Below are positions 44,302 through 53,191 of a stretch of 64,000 bases of DNA, piece after piece (position 1 is the first letter of the stretch; each line of letters opens with the position of its first letter). The stretch is from Ignavibacteria bacterium (GTDB lineage: Bacteria; Bacteroidota; Ignavibacteria; Tepidaquicellales; Tepidaquicellaceae): NCBI GenBank assembly GCA_019694675.1, contig JAIBBK010000015.1, positions 1-64,000 on the forward strand, in the 5' to 3' direction. The notes under the pieces are model-generated. The model was not told the DNA's origin, searched no databases, and worked only from the letters and a program-made list of their open reading frames with translations. Made by a program: the position numbers and the translations under genes.

Positions 44302-44772
44302 ATGAAACTGAAAGAAGCAATAAAGCAGGGGAGCTTCAGCAACGAGTACCAGAAACTGGTTGTCAACATTATCTTCACCGGAAACTGGATCACACAAAGG
44401 AACAATGAGAAACTGAAGCAGTTCGGCCTCACCGTTCAGCAGTACAATGTCCTGAGGATCCTCAGGGGGCAGCATCCGAATCCAGCTTCGGTGAATCTGA
44501 TCATTGAAAGAATGCTTGACAAGATGTCCAACGCATCGAGAATTGTTGACAAGTTAGAACAGAAGAAGCTTGCAACAAGGGCATTCTGCAAGGATGACCG
44601 CCGGAAAGTGAATGTGGTCATTACCGAAAAGGGCATGAAGCTTCTGGACGAAATCGACAAAGAGCAAAAAGACTGGCTGAAGGCATATCACACTCTGTCA
44701 AAGTCTGAGGCTGAAGAGCTCAATAATCTTCTGGACAAACTGAGAACAGAAATCAATAATCAAAAAAAATAA
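44302..44772 (+). CDS. MarR family transcriptional regulator
   Basis: A 156-residue winged-helix regulator starting at ATG 44302 (the frame is open to 44245, but this would run through the palindromes). The helix-turn-helix and wing are in the middle: LTVQQYNVLRILRG, LIIERMLDKMSNASRIVDKLEQKKLATRAF and DDRRKVNVVITEKGMKLLDEI. MarR proteins act as dimers, usually repressing their own gene and neighbours until a ligand or oxidant releases them. The yceI gene starts four bases after its stop, a pairing that recurs in Bacteroidota. Two palindromes upstream are likely operators. Confidence 0.92.
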   Translation: MKLKEAIKQGSFSNEYQKLVVNIIFTGNWITQRNNEKLKQFGLTVQQYNVLRILRGQHPNPASVNLIIERMLDKMSNASRIVDKLEQKKLATRAFCKDDRRKVNVVITEKGMKLLDEIDKEQKDWLKAYHTLSKSEAEELNNLLDKLRTEINNQKK

Positions 44773-44776
44773 CAAA

Positions 44777-45472
44777 ATGAAGAGAATCAGAATGACAAGC
44801 CTGCTCGTATTCGCAGTTGCACTTGTATGGGCAGGATGCTCAAAGCAAAGTGAAACAGCAAAGAACGAATCAGGCAGTAAGAAGAACGTAACAGAAAACA
44901 CCGCGAAACAGGAGACCGGCTCAGTGAAAGTACCCGCCGGTAAAAAAATAGCAGTAAATACAACTTCAAGCAATCTTGCGTGGGAAGGAAAGAAAGTCAC
45001 AGGCAAGCACAACGGAGTAGTGAAGATCAAGTCCGGTGACCTCTATGTGGACGGGCAGAAAATTACTGGCGGTGCATTTGATATAGACTTCTCAACCATT
45101 GAAGTGATTGATATTAAGGACCCGGAAATGAATTCAAAACTTGTCAACCATCTTAAGTCGGATGATTTCTTTGCCGCATCTTCGCACCCGGTAGGGAAGT
45201 TTGCAATCACTGCCGTGGAACCGATGAGTGATGAGAAGGGACACAATATGAAGATCAACGGAACTCTTACGATCAAAGGCATAACCCAGCCTGTCTCATT
45301 TCCGGCAAAGATCACAATCGACGGAGACAAGGTGGAAGCAGTGGCGGATCTTGTAATTGACAGAACACTTTGGGATATCAAATTCAGATCGGGTAAGTTC
45401 TTCCAGGACCTCGGGGACAATCTCATATATGATGACATTACAATCAAACTTGATCTCAAGGCGGGTGTCTGA
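44777..45472 (+). CDS. YceI family lipoprotein
   Basis: A 231-residue lipoprotein (lipobox VWAGC, Cys21) with a YceI/polyisoprenoid-binding domain at about 55-230: TSSNLAWEGKKVTGKHNGVVKIKSGDL in parts, INGTLTIKGITQPVSFPAKI, and FGDDLIYDDITIKLDL-like ending. YceI proteins are lipocalin-like and bind isoprenoid chains; roles in stress and lipid transport are suspected. A ~25-residue Lys/Glu/Asn linker separates the anchor from the domain. It is in operon with marR. Confidence 0.92.
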   Translation: MKRIRMTSLLVFAVALVWAGCSKQSETAKNESGSKKNVTENTAKQETGSVKVPAGKKIAVNTTSSNLAWEGKKVTGKHNGVVKIKSGDLYVDGQKITGGAFDIDFSTIEVIDIKDPEMNSKLVNHLKSDDFFAASSHPVGKFAITAVEPMSDEKGHNMKINGTLTIKGITQPVSFPAKITIDGDKVEAVADLVIDRTLWDIKFRSGKFFQDLGDNLIYDDITIKLDLKAGV

Positions 45473-45481
45473 TCGCAAAAC

Positions 45482-45514
45482 AAGGGAACTGCAGATATGA
45501 TCTGCCGTTCCCTT
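45482..45514 (+). terminator. Terminator after yceI
   Basis: AAGGGAAC (45482-45489) pairs with GTTCCCTT (45507-45514) and GCAGAT (45491-45496) with ATCTGC (45500-45505), giving a long stem. The T-run after it is weak (CTTAGATTTTC). From here to 45706 I see no gene. Confidence 0.7.
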
Positions 45515-45706
45515 CTTAGATTTTCATTTCAGTTACAGATGTTTATCAATCTGATATTGAATGTCGAATCCAAACAAAACAACATTAACAGTGGAGACAG
45601 GAACGATCCGGTGCATGAAAGGAAGTGAAATTGCGGAATTGTCTTTTGCGTGCATAAGATCATTGCACATGACGGAATATTTGAATCAAACCAAAAATGA
45701 AACTGT

Positions 45707-46423
45707 ATGAAGGCACTATACATTTTCCCGCATCCGGATGATGAATCGTTCGGGCCCGGAGGTTGTATGTACAAGCAGTCACGTGAAGGAAATGACATCT
45801 ATCTACTGACGCTTACAAAAGGCGGCGCAACAAAGATCAGGTTTGATCTTGGCATGACTGTGGATGAAATGGGAAATATAAGGGAAAAGGAAATGCAGTG
45901 CGTGGCTCATACGTTGGGGCTGAAAGGACTTACTGTACTTGACCTTCCTGATTCAGGACTCAAGCATATGGATCCAAGAATCATAGAAGAAGCCGTAAGA
46001 TCAGAAATAAAGAAGATCAGGCCCGATGTAATAGTAACTTATGCCGTGCATGGAATAAGCGGATTTCATGATCACCTTGTTACTCATGCAGTTGTGAAGC
46101 GCGTATTTGCCGAATTGAAGAGCGAAGGCAACGCTCCGGCAAGGCTGTGTTTCTTCACGATTGACAAGGACAGTGCCGAAAAACAAACTCACTTCAGATT
46201 GTCGCATTCAACTGATGAAGAGATAGTCATTAAGGAAAAACTTGAACCGGGCGACCTTGCAAAGGGGAAGGAAGCTCTTGATTGCTATGTGACGTACAGG
46301 GATGTGATCAAAAAGGCCGGAATCAGTGATCAGCTGCCTGATCCAGTCTGTTTCGAAGTCTTTGATGAGAAACACGAAATAATTTTGAACAGCATTTTTC
46401 AAAACTTAAACAACAATAAATAA
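45707..46423 (+). CDS. PIG-L family deacetylase (LmbE-like)
   Basis: Zinc-dependent N-acetylglucosamine-type deacetylase family, 238 residues. The metal motif is FPHPDDESFGPGG near residue 7 (His, Asp and Asp ligands), and the third ligand is likely in GFHDHLVTH near 125. The family includes BshB (bacillithiol), MshB and LPS or antibiotic sugar deacetylases. A YpdA gene elsewhere in the window makes a bacillithiol role conceivable, but the match to BshB1 is not specific. Its TAA overlaps the start of the next gene by one base (TAATG). Confidence 0.87.
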   Translation: MKALYIFPHPDDESFGPGGCMYKQSREGNDIYLLTLTKGGATKIRFDLGMTVDEMGNIREKEMQCVAHTLGLKGLTVLDLPDSGLKHMDPRIIEEAVRSEIKKIRPDVIVTYAVHGISGFHDHLVTHAVVKRVFAELKSEGNAPARLCFFTIDKDSAEKQTHFRLSHSTDEEIVIKEKLEPGDLAKGKEALDCYVTYRDVIKKAGISDQLPDPVCFEVFDEKHEIILNSIFQNLNNNK

Positions 46424-47280
46424 TGGATAAAACAGGGAAGATAATTCTCGTTACCGGTGCAACCGGAAATCAGGGCGGAGCGGCTGTACGGCACTTGCTC
46501 AAAGACGGATGGAAAGTAAGAGCTCTTACCAGGGACTCATCAAAACCTGCGGCAGATGAGCTGAGAAAGCTGGGCGCAGAGGTTGTAGCAGGAGATCAGA
46601 GTGATCCGGAATCTTTGAAAAAAGCTTTGGAAGGCGTGTACGGTGTGTTCAGCGTTCAGAACTTCTGGGAGCACGGATACGAAGGTGAGCTCAAGCAGGG
46701 CAAGAACCTCATAGATGCCTCGAAGAATGCCGGTGTTAAGCACTTCCTCATGACTTCTGTAGGGGGAGCTGAGAGAAAAACGGGACTTCCGCATTTCGAT
46801 GTGAAGGCGGAGCTTGAAGTTTATCTGAAAGCGTCCGGGCTCAATTACACAATACTGAGGCCCGTGTTCTTCATGGAAAATTTCAACGGCTGGTTCAAGC
46901 CTGCCGAAAGCAACGGCAAGTGGACCATCAGCATGGCAATGAAGCAGGATACCAAACTTCAGATGATCGCAGTTGATGATATCGGTTATTTCGCAACCCT
47001 TGTTTTCAATAACCCTCAGGAGTATTCAGGCAAGGAAATTGAATTGGCCGGTGACGAGCTTACAATTCCTGAAGTTGCCAAGATCTATACCCAGGTAACT
47101 GGCAATGAAACTGTGTTCAATGAATTGCCTGTCGAGGCGGTCATACAACACAGCGAAGAGGTTGGAAAGATGTTCAAATGGTTCATAGAGAATGGATATG
47201 AAGCCGATATACCTGAATTGAAAAAACTTCACGGAGGCATGAAGAATTTCAGAAGTTGGCTCGAGTCGTCATCGAACTGA
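46423..47280 (+). CDS. NmrA family NAD(P)-binding protein
   Basis: A 285-residue atypical SDR of the NmrA/HSCARG type. The dinucleotide site is LVTGATGNQGGAAVRHLLKDG, and LTRDSSKPAADELRKLGAEVV and NFWEHGYEGELKQGKNLIDA follow the family pattern. The Tyr-x3-Lys catalytic pair of normal SDRs is absent, as expected for this group, which acts as a redox-cofactor sensor or an isoflavone-reductase-like enzyme. It is coupled to the PIG-L gene. A bidirectional terminator follows. Confidence 0.88.
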   Translation: MDKTGKIILVTGATGNQGGAAVRHLLKDGWKVRALTRDSSKPAADELRKLGAEVVAGDQSDPESLKKALEGVYGVFSVQNFWEHGYEGELKQGKNLIDASKNAGVKHFLMTSVGGAERKTGLPHFDVKAELEVYLKASGLNYTILRPVFFMENFNGWFKPAESNGKWTISMAMKQDTKLQMIAVDDIGYFATLVFNNPQEYSGKEIELAGDELTIPEVAKIYTQVTGNETVFNELPVEAVIQHSEEVGKMFKWFIENGYEADIPELKKLHGGMKNFRSWLESSSN

Positions 47281-47289
47281 TAAAATAAA

Positions 47290-47316
47290 TACAGCCCGCT
47301 GGTGCGGCGGGCTGTA
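47290..47316. terminator. Bidirectional terminator
   Basis: TACAGCCCGC (47290-47299) pairs with GCGGGCTGTA (47307-47316), a perfect 10-bp stem. T-rich tracts lie on both sides (ATCTTTATTT on the plus strand, ATTTATTTTA on the minus strand), between convergent genes. Confidence 0.85.
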
Positions 47317-47319
47317 TCT

Positions 47320-48453
47320 TTATTTCCTGCCCGACTTAGTTCTCACTACTTTGTTACACCCTGCAAAACCTGCAAGTGCTTTCAATTCATCATTCACGGC
47401 TTCACGGAATTCCTTCAACATCATACCCGACGGATACTCAGAGATAACTTCAAATTCTTTTTTGTCTCTGTGTGCTTTACAGTCAATCATTCCAATGAAC
47501 TCATTGCCTTTGAGCACGGGAAGACAATAGTACCCGAAACGCCTTTTGTGGTGAGGCACATAGCATTCAAGACTGTAAGAATATCCGAAAAGCTTAAGAA
47601 GTCGATCGCGCTGAATAATGAGATTGTCAAAAGGAGATAGTATCCTGACTTTCCTGCTCGTTGATCTGTGAGTTGCATTGAGCGTTTCATGTGAGGCCCT
47701 GTGAAGGATCCTGTCTTTGCCAATGGCCACATTTACAATGTCACCGCTTTCGATCAGTTCATTCATCGCAGATGCAAATTCACCGGCGGGCTCTCTTCTG
47801 AGATAAAGGATCTGTTTGTCAGTAGCCACGCCGTTTGAAATAACTGCGGTGGTTATGATGTGCTTCAGATATTCCTTCTTATCAGGAAAGGCAGTCGAAG
47901 CACTTTCCGGCAGAACCTTTTCCGGCAGATCATAGTATTTTGCAAATCCTCTTCTGGACTCGACCATCAGTTCACCTGCATGAAACAAGACTTCAAGCGC
48001 CTGCTTTGCAGGTTTATGATTCCACCATCCTGCACCACCTTCACGCTTTCCTTCAAAATCCCTTGAACTCAGAGGGCCTTCGGCCCTTATTCTGTCAATG
48101 ATGTGCCGTACAAGTTTCCTGTTGGCAGACATCCATTGCCTGTACTTTTTTGAATAGATCTCTTTTCTGGGAAGTGTGAATCTGTAATGACTGACGGGAA
48201 GAAAAGCCGCGGCATGGCTCCAGTATTCAAAGATGCTTCTTTCATCCTGAAGGGACCTGTCAAGCATATGGTGTGAGTAGTTCTTTAGTCTGGACCATAG
48301 AACATGATGATGCGCCCGCTCCACAATTGATATTGTATCTATCTGAACATATCCTATCAGGCCTACAACTTCGCCTACAGATCTGCACTTGTCAGGAAAC
48401 TGCCGCGAGATTATCAGTTTCCGGGCATCCTCAATCGAAATGCTTAGTGCCAT
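47320..48453 (-). CDS. YcaQ/AlkX-type DNA glycosylase (winged-helix, HTH_42 family)
   Basis: A 377-residue protein of the AlkZ/YcaQ family, DNA glycosylases with tandem winged helices that remove bulky or crosslinked alkylated bases. The catalytic motif is Gln37-Ile38-Asp39 (GYVQIDTISIVERAHHHVLWSR in parts), the Q-x-D form characteristic of the YcaQ/AlkX branch that unhooks interstrand crosslinks, rather than the Q-x-Q of AlkZ. The segment FEYWSHAAAFLP and GWWNHKPAKQALEVLFHAGEL also fit. It may protect against DNA-alkylating antibiotics. No resistance or biosynthesis cluster is adjacent. Confidence 0.88.
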   Translation of the reverse strand: MALSISIEDARKLIISRQFPDKCRSVGEVVGLIGYVQIDTISIVERAHHHVLWSRLKNYSHHMLDRSLQDERSIFEYWSHAAAFLPVSHYRFTLPRKEIYSKKYRQWMSANRKLVRHIIDRIRAEGPLSSRDFEGKREGGAGWWNHKPAKQALEVLFHAGELMVESRRGFAKYYDLPEKVLPESASTAFPDKKEYLKHIITTAVISNGVATDKQILYLRREPAGEFASAMNELIESGDIVNVAIGKDRILHRASHETLNATHRSTSRKVRILSPFDNLIIQRDRLLKLFGYSYSLECYVPHHKRRFGYYCLPVLKGNEFIGMIDCKAHRDKKEFEVISEYPSGMMLKEFREAVNDELKALAGFAGCNKVVRTKSGRK

Positions 48454-48489
48454 AATGTTTTCATGATCAGGAATTGTCAGCGAAGGTTC

Positions 48490-49965
48490 TTACTTCGCGG
48501 GACCGATCAGATCTGCAACGATCTTGGCAGAACTGACCACTCCCGGAAGTCCTGCGCCCGGATGAGTGCCGGCTCCGGTAAAATAGAGATTGTCAACATC
48601 TTCGCTCTTGTTATGAGGCCTGAGATAAGCGGACTGTGTAAGAATCGGCTCAACTGAGAAAGCGCTCCCAAGATGTGAATTCAGATCATCCCGGAAATGT
48701 ACCGGGTCAATGAAGTGCTCCGCAGAGATGTGGTTCTGAAGTCCGGGCAGGTAATTCTTTTCAAGAAAACTCATGATCTTGTTCCTGTACTTCGGCGCTT
48801 CAGTTTTCCACTCAACCCCGGCCTTCAGGTGCGGCACGGGTGACAGAACATAGAATGAATCACAACCTTCCGGAGCCAGAGAAGGATCAGTTGCTGTGGG
48901 CCTGTGAAGGTAGAGCGAAAAATCATCCGCAAGGCGGTAGTTAATGAAGATGTCTTCAAGCAATCCTCTGTATCTGTCGCCAAGGATTATCGAGTGATGA
49001 GGAATATTGTCATACTTCCGGTTGGTACCAAAATAGATGACAAAAAGCGACATGCTGTATTTGAGCGAATCAAGTTTACGGTCAGTATTCTTCTTCCTGT
49101 GCATTTCCGGGATCAATGTCTTGTATGCAGTTGCAAGCTCGGCATTGCAGACTACAGCATCCGCTTCCAGTCTGTCACCGTTCCTCAGCCTTACTCCTTT
49201 CACCCGCGGGCGACCGTTATTCTCCACAAGTATCTCATCAACTTCGCTGTTCAATCTCACTTCTCCTCCAAGTTCATTGAACAGTCTGAGCAATGCGTTC
49301 ACAATGCTGCCCGTGCCTCCGATAGCATACCATACGCCCCATTTCTTCTCAAGGAAGTGTATGAGAGTATAGATATTTGTCGACTGAAACGGGTTACCTC
49401 CGATGAGCAGCGGATGGAAGCTGAATACCTGCCGAAGTTTTTCATTTCTGATGTATTTTGAAACATAACCGTATACGGACCTGTAGGATCTGAGTCTTAT
49501 CAGATCGGGAAGTATGCCGGCCATATTTGAGATCTTATGAAACGGCTTGTCAATCAGCTCAAATCCGGTTTTGAAGATGTCTTCAGTCGTATCTATGAAC
49601 TTAAGATAACCTTCCACATCACCGGGCTCGAATTTTCTGATCTCGTTCAGGATGCTCTCTTTGTCTCCGTTGTAGTTGAAGAAGGTTTTGTCGCTGAAAT
49701 AGATCCTGTAGAACGGGTCAAGAGGAACCAGCCTGTAATAGTCTTTCGGGTCTCTTCCTGATAAAGTGAAGAGCTCTTCAAACAACCAGGGAGCCGTAAT
49801 TACAGTCGGTCCGCCGTCAAATTTGTAGCCGTTCATTTCATAAACGTAGCCGCGTCCTCCCGGCTTATCGCGTTTTTCCAGCAGAGTCACTTCATGGCCG
49901 CATGACTGCAGTCTAACTGCAGATGCAATTCCGCCAAAGCCACTGCCTATGACAATTATTTTCAA
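48490..49965 (-). CDS. Phytoene desaturase (CrtI-like) family oxidoreductase
   Basis: FAD-dependent carotenoid desaturase family, 491 residues. The FAD loop is [15 protein letters not shown] followed by [15 protein letters not shown]. The C-terminal signature [24 protein letters not shown] is the bacterial-type phytoene desaturase pattern. It would desaturate phytoene to lycopene or neurosporene using FAD in the membrane. No phytoene synthase (crtB) or other carotenoid gene is nearby, so the substrate could also be another isoprenoid. A downstream AlkX-like gene on the same strand is separated by 36 bases. Confidence 0.88.
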   Translation of the reverse strand: MKIIVIGSGFGGIASAVRLQSCGHEVTLLEKRDKPGGRGYVYEMNGYKFDGGPTVITAPWLFEELFTLSGRDPKDYYRLVPLDPFYRIYFSDKTFFNYNGDKESILNEIRKFEPGDVEGYLKFIDTTEDIFKTGFELIDKPFHKISNMAGILPDLIRLRSYRSVYGYVSKYIRNEKLRQVFSFHPLLIGGNPFQSTNIYTLIHFLEKKWGVWYAIGGTGSIVNALLRLFNELGGEVRLNSEVDEILVENNGRPRVKGVRLRNGDRLEADAVVCNAELATAYKTLIPEMHRKKNTDRKLDSLKYSMSLFVIYFGTNRKYDNIPHHSIILGDRYRGLLEDIFINYRLADDFSLYLHRPTATDPSLAPEGCDSFYVLSPVPHLKAGVEWKTEAPKYRNKIMSFLEKNYLPGLQNHISAEHFIDPVHFRDDLNSHLGSAFSVEPILTQSAYLRPHNKSEDVDNLYFTGAGTHPGAGLPGVVSSAKIVADLIGPAK

Positions 49966-50038
49966 TGTCTGATACAGGAATTAATTGCAGGTTGGGTGAG
50001 GGTTACAGGGAACAAGGAAAAGTTCTTGTAATGTGAGA

Positions 50039-50458
50039 TCAGATCTCCTTCAACAGATCATTCAAGAATGACCTGAGTTCTTTCAGATCCGATTTCAATG
50101 CCTTGCTCTGTGCATCCGGCGTATGGGGTTCTTCATTACTGAAAAGCTTCAGCTCTCCCTGTCTGCCGGAGTAGTTTCTGCTGCTTTCTGCTTCTTCTGA
50201 TCTTCGTGCCTCTTCTTCTTCTTTTACTGCAAAGTTCTTAAGATATTTTCTCGCACCCTCAATTGTATATTTTTCCTCACGGAGAAGCTTCTTGATCAGA
50301 AGAATAAGCTTTATCTCTTTGTTGGTGTAGATCCTGTTGCCGGACAAGTTCTTAGCCGGCCGCAACTGTTCAAACTCGGATTCCCAGTATCGAAGCACAT
50401 ACTGCTCAAGCTCTGTAAGCCTGCTAACCTCACTAATGGAGTAGTAAAGCTTCTTCAT
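50039..50458 (-). CDS. MerR family transcriptional regulator
   Basis: A short regulator of about 139 residues. The N-terminal MerR winged helix is clear: KLYYSISEVSRLTELEQYVLRYWESEFEQLRPAKN in parts, then NRIYTNKEIKLILLIKKLL and YTIEGARKYL. I start it at ATG 50458 with AAGAAGAG upstream; ATG 50476 and GTG 50482 are alternatives. The second half is Glu/Arg/Ser-rich with no effector-binding domain, ending in a predicted helix (LKSDLKELRSFLNDLLKEI). Similar short MerR proteins are common in Bacteroidota. Target genes unknown. Confidence 0.88.
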   Translation of the reverse strand: MKKLYYSISEVSRLTELEQYVLRYWESEFEQLRPAKNLSGNRIYTNKEIKLILLIKKLLREEKYTIEGARKYLKNFAVKEEEEARRSEEAESSRNYSGRQGELKLFSNEEPHTPDAQSKALKSDLKELRSFLNDLLKEI

Positions 50459-50541
50459 TGCGAAACTCTTCTTCATGGGCACAAAAATTTTTGCAAAATA
50501 GATATATAGAATTCATATTGCAACACATTTGATAAATACCT

Positions 50542-50563
50542 TAGCTTTAACACAGTTAAGCTA
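50542..50563. promoter_or_regulatory. Imperfect inverted repeat upstream of the amidohydrolase-like gene
   Basis: TAGCTTTAAC (50542-50551) and GTTAAGCTA (50555-50563) pair around ACA with one extra T. It lies between the divergent MerR and lipoprotein genes; an operator or part of a promoter is possible. Confidence 0.35.
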
Positions 50564-50618
50564 TTGAATTTAAATAGTTGATTGAATTTGCTAAGTTCTC
50601 GAAATTTTAAGTCAAGTC

Positions 50619-52301
50619 ATGAACAATGTACTAAGATTACTTGCGGTAATGATCCTTCCGCTGCTTCTTGCATCATGCGGCGAAAAGCCGGAAGTGATAT
50701 ACAAAAATGCAAGAATATATACGCTTAATGCTGGAAATGATGTTGCAGAAGCGATTGCCATCAAAGACGGCAAGATACTGGATATCGGCAGTTCAAAGGA
50801 TCTCGAAGAAAAGTACAGCGCGGATGATGTCGTTGACCTCAAAGGGGCAGTTGTCATTCCAGGACTTGTTGACACTGAGGGATCTATCATTGAGTTCTCC
50901 AGGAATCTTAACTTCATTGACCTCTCCAATGCAAGAAGCCTCAAGGACATCAGGGACCTTCTTGTTTCAAGGGCTACCAATGCGAAAGGCGGTGAGACAA
51001 TCGGCGGATACGGTTGGAATGAACTGAATTTTGCGGATACTGAATTGCAGCAGTTTGACAAGGAATTTCTTGACGAGATCGTTTCGCAGTACAATGTATT
51101 CCTTCTCAATGCAACAATGAGTACGGTATGGGTAAATTCGAGAATGCTGAGCACGATCGGAATTGATTCTACAACCAAGAATCCGGAAGGCGGAGAGATT
51201 CAGAAATATGAGAACGGCGAACCGACCGGACTCCTCTTTGACGCAGCTGTAGATCTGGTCCGTGACAACCTGCCGCGGCCGCTCAGAACTGATATGATGA
51301 GTCTGGTGGAGCGGGGAGCCAAGGAGATCACCAAGTACGGCATAACGGAAGTGCATGACAGGACCGTGAACAAAGATGCGATAAGCATGTTCAAGGAACT
51401 GATAGACAGCAACAGGTTCGACATCAGAGTGTATGCCGTATTGTCCGGAGAGGATTCATCACTTACCAATGAGTATTTCAGAAAGGGAATTGAGAAGGAC
51501 TACAAGGGCAAACTGACCATAAGGGCAGTTTCGCTGGATTATGACGGAGCGTTTGACATCAGGCAGGCCGTGATGAGCGATCAGTATATTGGCGAGCCGG
51601 GAAAGAATCTTCCGTATGTTACAAACAAAGACCTTGAAAGGACATATCTGGGAGCTCTGGAAAAGAACTTCCAGTTCAGGGTAAAAGCCGTTGGCGACAA
51701 GGCAGTCTCCAATGTGCTGAATGTCCTGTCATCGTCCGGCGGAGAGGTGAAATCAAAAGATCTCAGGACAATGATCGAACACTGCGAATTTGCATCACCC
51801 TCGGAGATCAGCAAGATAGGAAGTCTTAAGCTTATTCCCTCAGTCAGGCCGGATATCTCCATGATCACTCTTCAGATCGCAGGCGATATGACAAAGCCGG
51901 AAGTCGTTTCCAGGATCGGCATGTGGAATTCGCTTGTGAAGTCAGCCGGCATGATCACTTCAGGTTCAGACTTTCCTTACCATCAGATAAATCCGTTTGT
52001 GCAAATGTATTATCTGGTAACGCGCCAGCCGGTGGACACCTTGCTGGAAGGAATTGCGAACCCCGGTGAGAAGCTGAGCATTCTGGATGCGCTGAAATCC
52101 TACACAGTCTGGGCGGCGTATTCTTCATTTCAGGAAAATGAAAAAGGAACTCTGGAAAAGGGAAAGTTTGCCGACCTTGTGATCATCTCAAAAGATATAA
52201 TGAAGGAACCGCCGAAGTCGCTTCTTGAAACGAAAGTGCTTAGAACGATGATCAGAGGAAGGATTGTGTATGACAATATATTTGATCCTGAGAAACTTTA
52301 G
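50619..52301 (+). CDS. Amidohydrolase-like (YtcJ-type) lipoprotein, metal ligands lost
   Basis: A 560-residue lipoprotein (lipobox LLASC, Cys20) with the overall layout of YtcJ-type amidohydrolases: a small beta-sandwich (VIYKNARIYTLN, AIAIKDGKILDIG), a TIM barrel and a C-terminal return to the sandwich (GTLEKGKFADLVIIS). The first metal motif, normally PGLxDxHxH, reads PGLVDTEGSI, so both His are replaced (Glu87, Ser89). The usual HAxGDxA reads VKAVGDKA (Lys356 for His), and the barrel lysine in KxxxDG reads VSLDYDG. His388 in IEHCE and GSDFP are kept. The frame is intact, so this is a probable pseudoenzyme on the cell envelope. prmC follows 20 bases later. Confidence 0.85.
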   Translation: MNNVLRLLAVMILPLLLASCGEKPEVIYKNARIYTLNAGNDVAEAIAIKDGKILDIGSSKDLEEKYSADDVVDLKGAVVIPGLVDTEGSIIEFSRNLNFIDLSNARSLKDIRDLLVSRATNAKGGETIGGYGWNELNFADTELQQFDKEFLDEIVSQYNVFLLNATMSTVWVNSRMLSTIGIDSTTKNPEGGEIQKYENGEPTGLLFDAAVDLVRDNLPRPLRTDMMSLVERGAKEITKYGITEVHDRTVNKDAISMFKELIDSNRFDIRVYAVLSGEDSSLTNEYFRKGIEKDYKGKLTIRAVSLDYDGAFDIRQAVMSDQYIGEPGKNLPYVTNKDLERTYLGALEKNFQFRVKAVGDKAVSNVLNVLSSSGGEVKSKDLRTMIEHCEFASPSEISKIGSLKLIPSVRPDISMITLQIAGDMTKPEVVSRIGMWNSLVKSAGMITSGSDFPYHQINPFVQMYYLVTRQPVDTLLEGIANPGEKLSILDALKSYTVWAAYSSFQENEKGTLEKGKFADLVIISKDIMKEPPKSLLETKVLRTMIRGRIVYDNIFDPEKL

Positions 52302-52321
52302 CAAACAGGAGTAAACAGGAA

Positions 52322-53191
52322 ATTCAAACAACCGTAAGTGAATTTGTATCGTCAGCAAGACAGCGGCTGGAAGAGGCAGGGATAGACGAAGCAAGACTGA
52401 CTGCGGAGCTGATCATGTGTGAAGTCCTTGAATGCGGAAGGATGGATCTCTATCTGAATTTTGACAAACCATTGCAGGGACAGGAAACCCAAAAGCTAGA
52501 GAAATTTCTTTCCGGAAGACTCAGCGGTGAGCCGCTTCAGTATATCTTTGGGCATGCCAATTTTTTCGGATATGAGTTCTTTGTTGACAGCAGTGTACTG
52601 ATACCGAGGCCGGAGACAGAGCTGATCGTCGATGCTGTATTGAAGAGCATTGAATCGGCACATAGAAAGTCAGCCGAGATCCTCGAGATCGGCTCGGGAT
52701 CGGGCTGTATATCCATTGCCCTGGCCAAGCAGCTTGATGACAGGGGAGTTGATTACATAATTAACTCACTGGATGTGTCGGGTCCAGCTATTGAAACTGC
52801 GAAGAAAAACATGAACAGGCATCTTCCTTACAACGGCAAGTTGAGCTTTCATCAGAAGGATGTGTTTTCCATATCATCTCTTAAGCGCAGGGTTGACTAC
52901 ATCATTTCAAATCCTCCTTACATTTCGGCGGATGAATATGAACGGCTTCCCGGAATTGTGAAGAATCGCGAACCGAGAACCGCATTGACAGACAGCGCAG
53001 ACGGGCTTTCTTTTATCCGTAAACTGATAAGCTTATTTACTCCTTTCAAAAACAGTACGGAGTTGTTCTGCGAGATATCCTTTGGACAGAATATTGAGAT
53101 CACAAACCTTCTGGACTCAGCTGGAATGGAGAAGTATGATTTCATTGCTGATCTTTCGGGTATCCCAAGAGTTTTACATCTGAAGGGATGA
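52322..53191 (+). CDS. prmC: Peptide chain release factor N5-glutamine methyltransferase (ATT start)
   Basis: Methylates the Gln of the GGQ motif in release factors RF1 and RF2. The SAM motif is EIGSGSGCISIALA and the substrate motif is NPPY in ISNPPYISADEYERLPGIV. The first ATG in frame (52415) would remove the first ~31 residues of the N-terminal helical domain. The coding pattern continues upstream (SEFVSSARQRLEEAGIDEA, RLTAELI) to an ATT at 52322, with GGAG ten bases before it and no ATG, GTG or TTG available. I take ATT as the start (289 residues, normal length). Its stop overlaps dtd (ATGA). Confidence 0.9.
   Translation: MQTTVSEFVSSARQRLEEAGIDEARLTAELIMCEVLECGRMDLYLNFDKPLQGQETQKLEKFLSGRLSGEPLQYIFGHANFFGYEFFVDSSVLIPRPETELIVDAVLKSIESAHRKSAEILEIGSGSGCISIALAKQLDDRGVDYIINSLDVSGPAIETAKKNMNRHLPYNGKLSFHQKDVFSISSLKRRVDYIISNPPYISADEYERLPGIVKNREPRTALTDSADGLSFIRKLISLFTPFKNSTELFCEISFGQNIEITNLLDSAGMEKYDFIADLSGIPRVLHLKG

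Noticed and set aside
44194..44475. Extension of the DUF6265 frame across marR
   Set aside because: It runs antisense to marR and through the palindromes; DUF6265 homology begins at the ATG at 44193.
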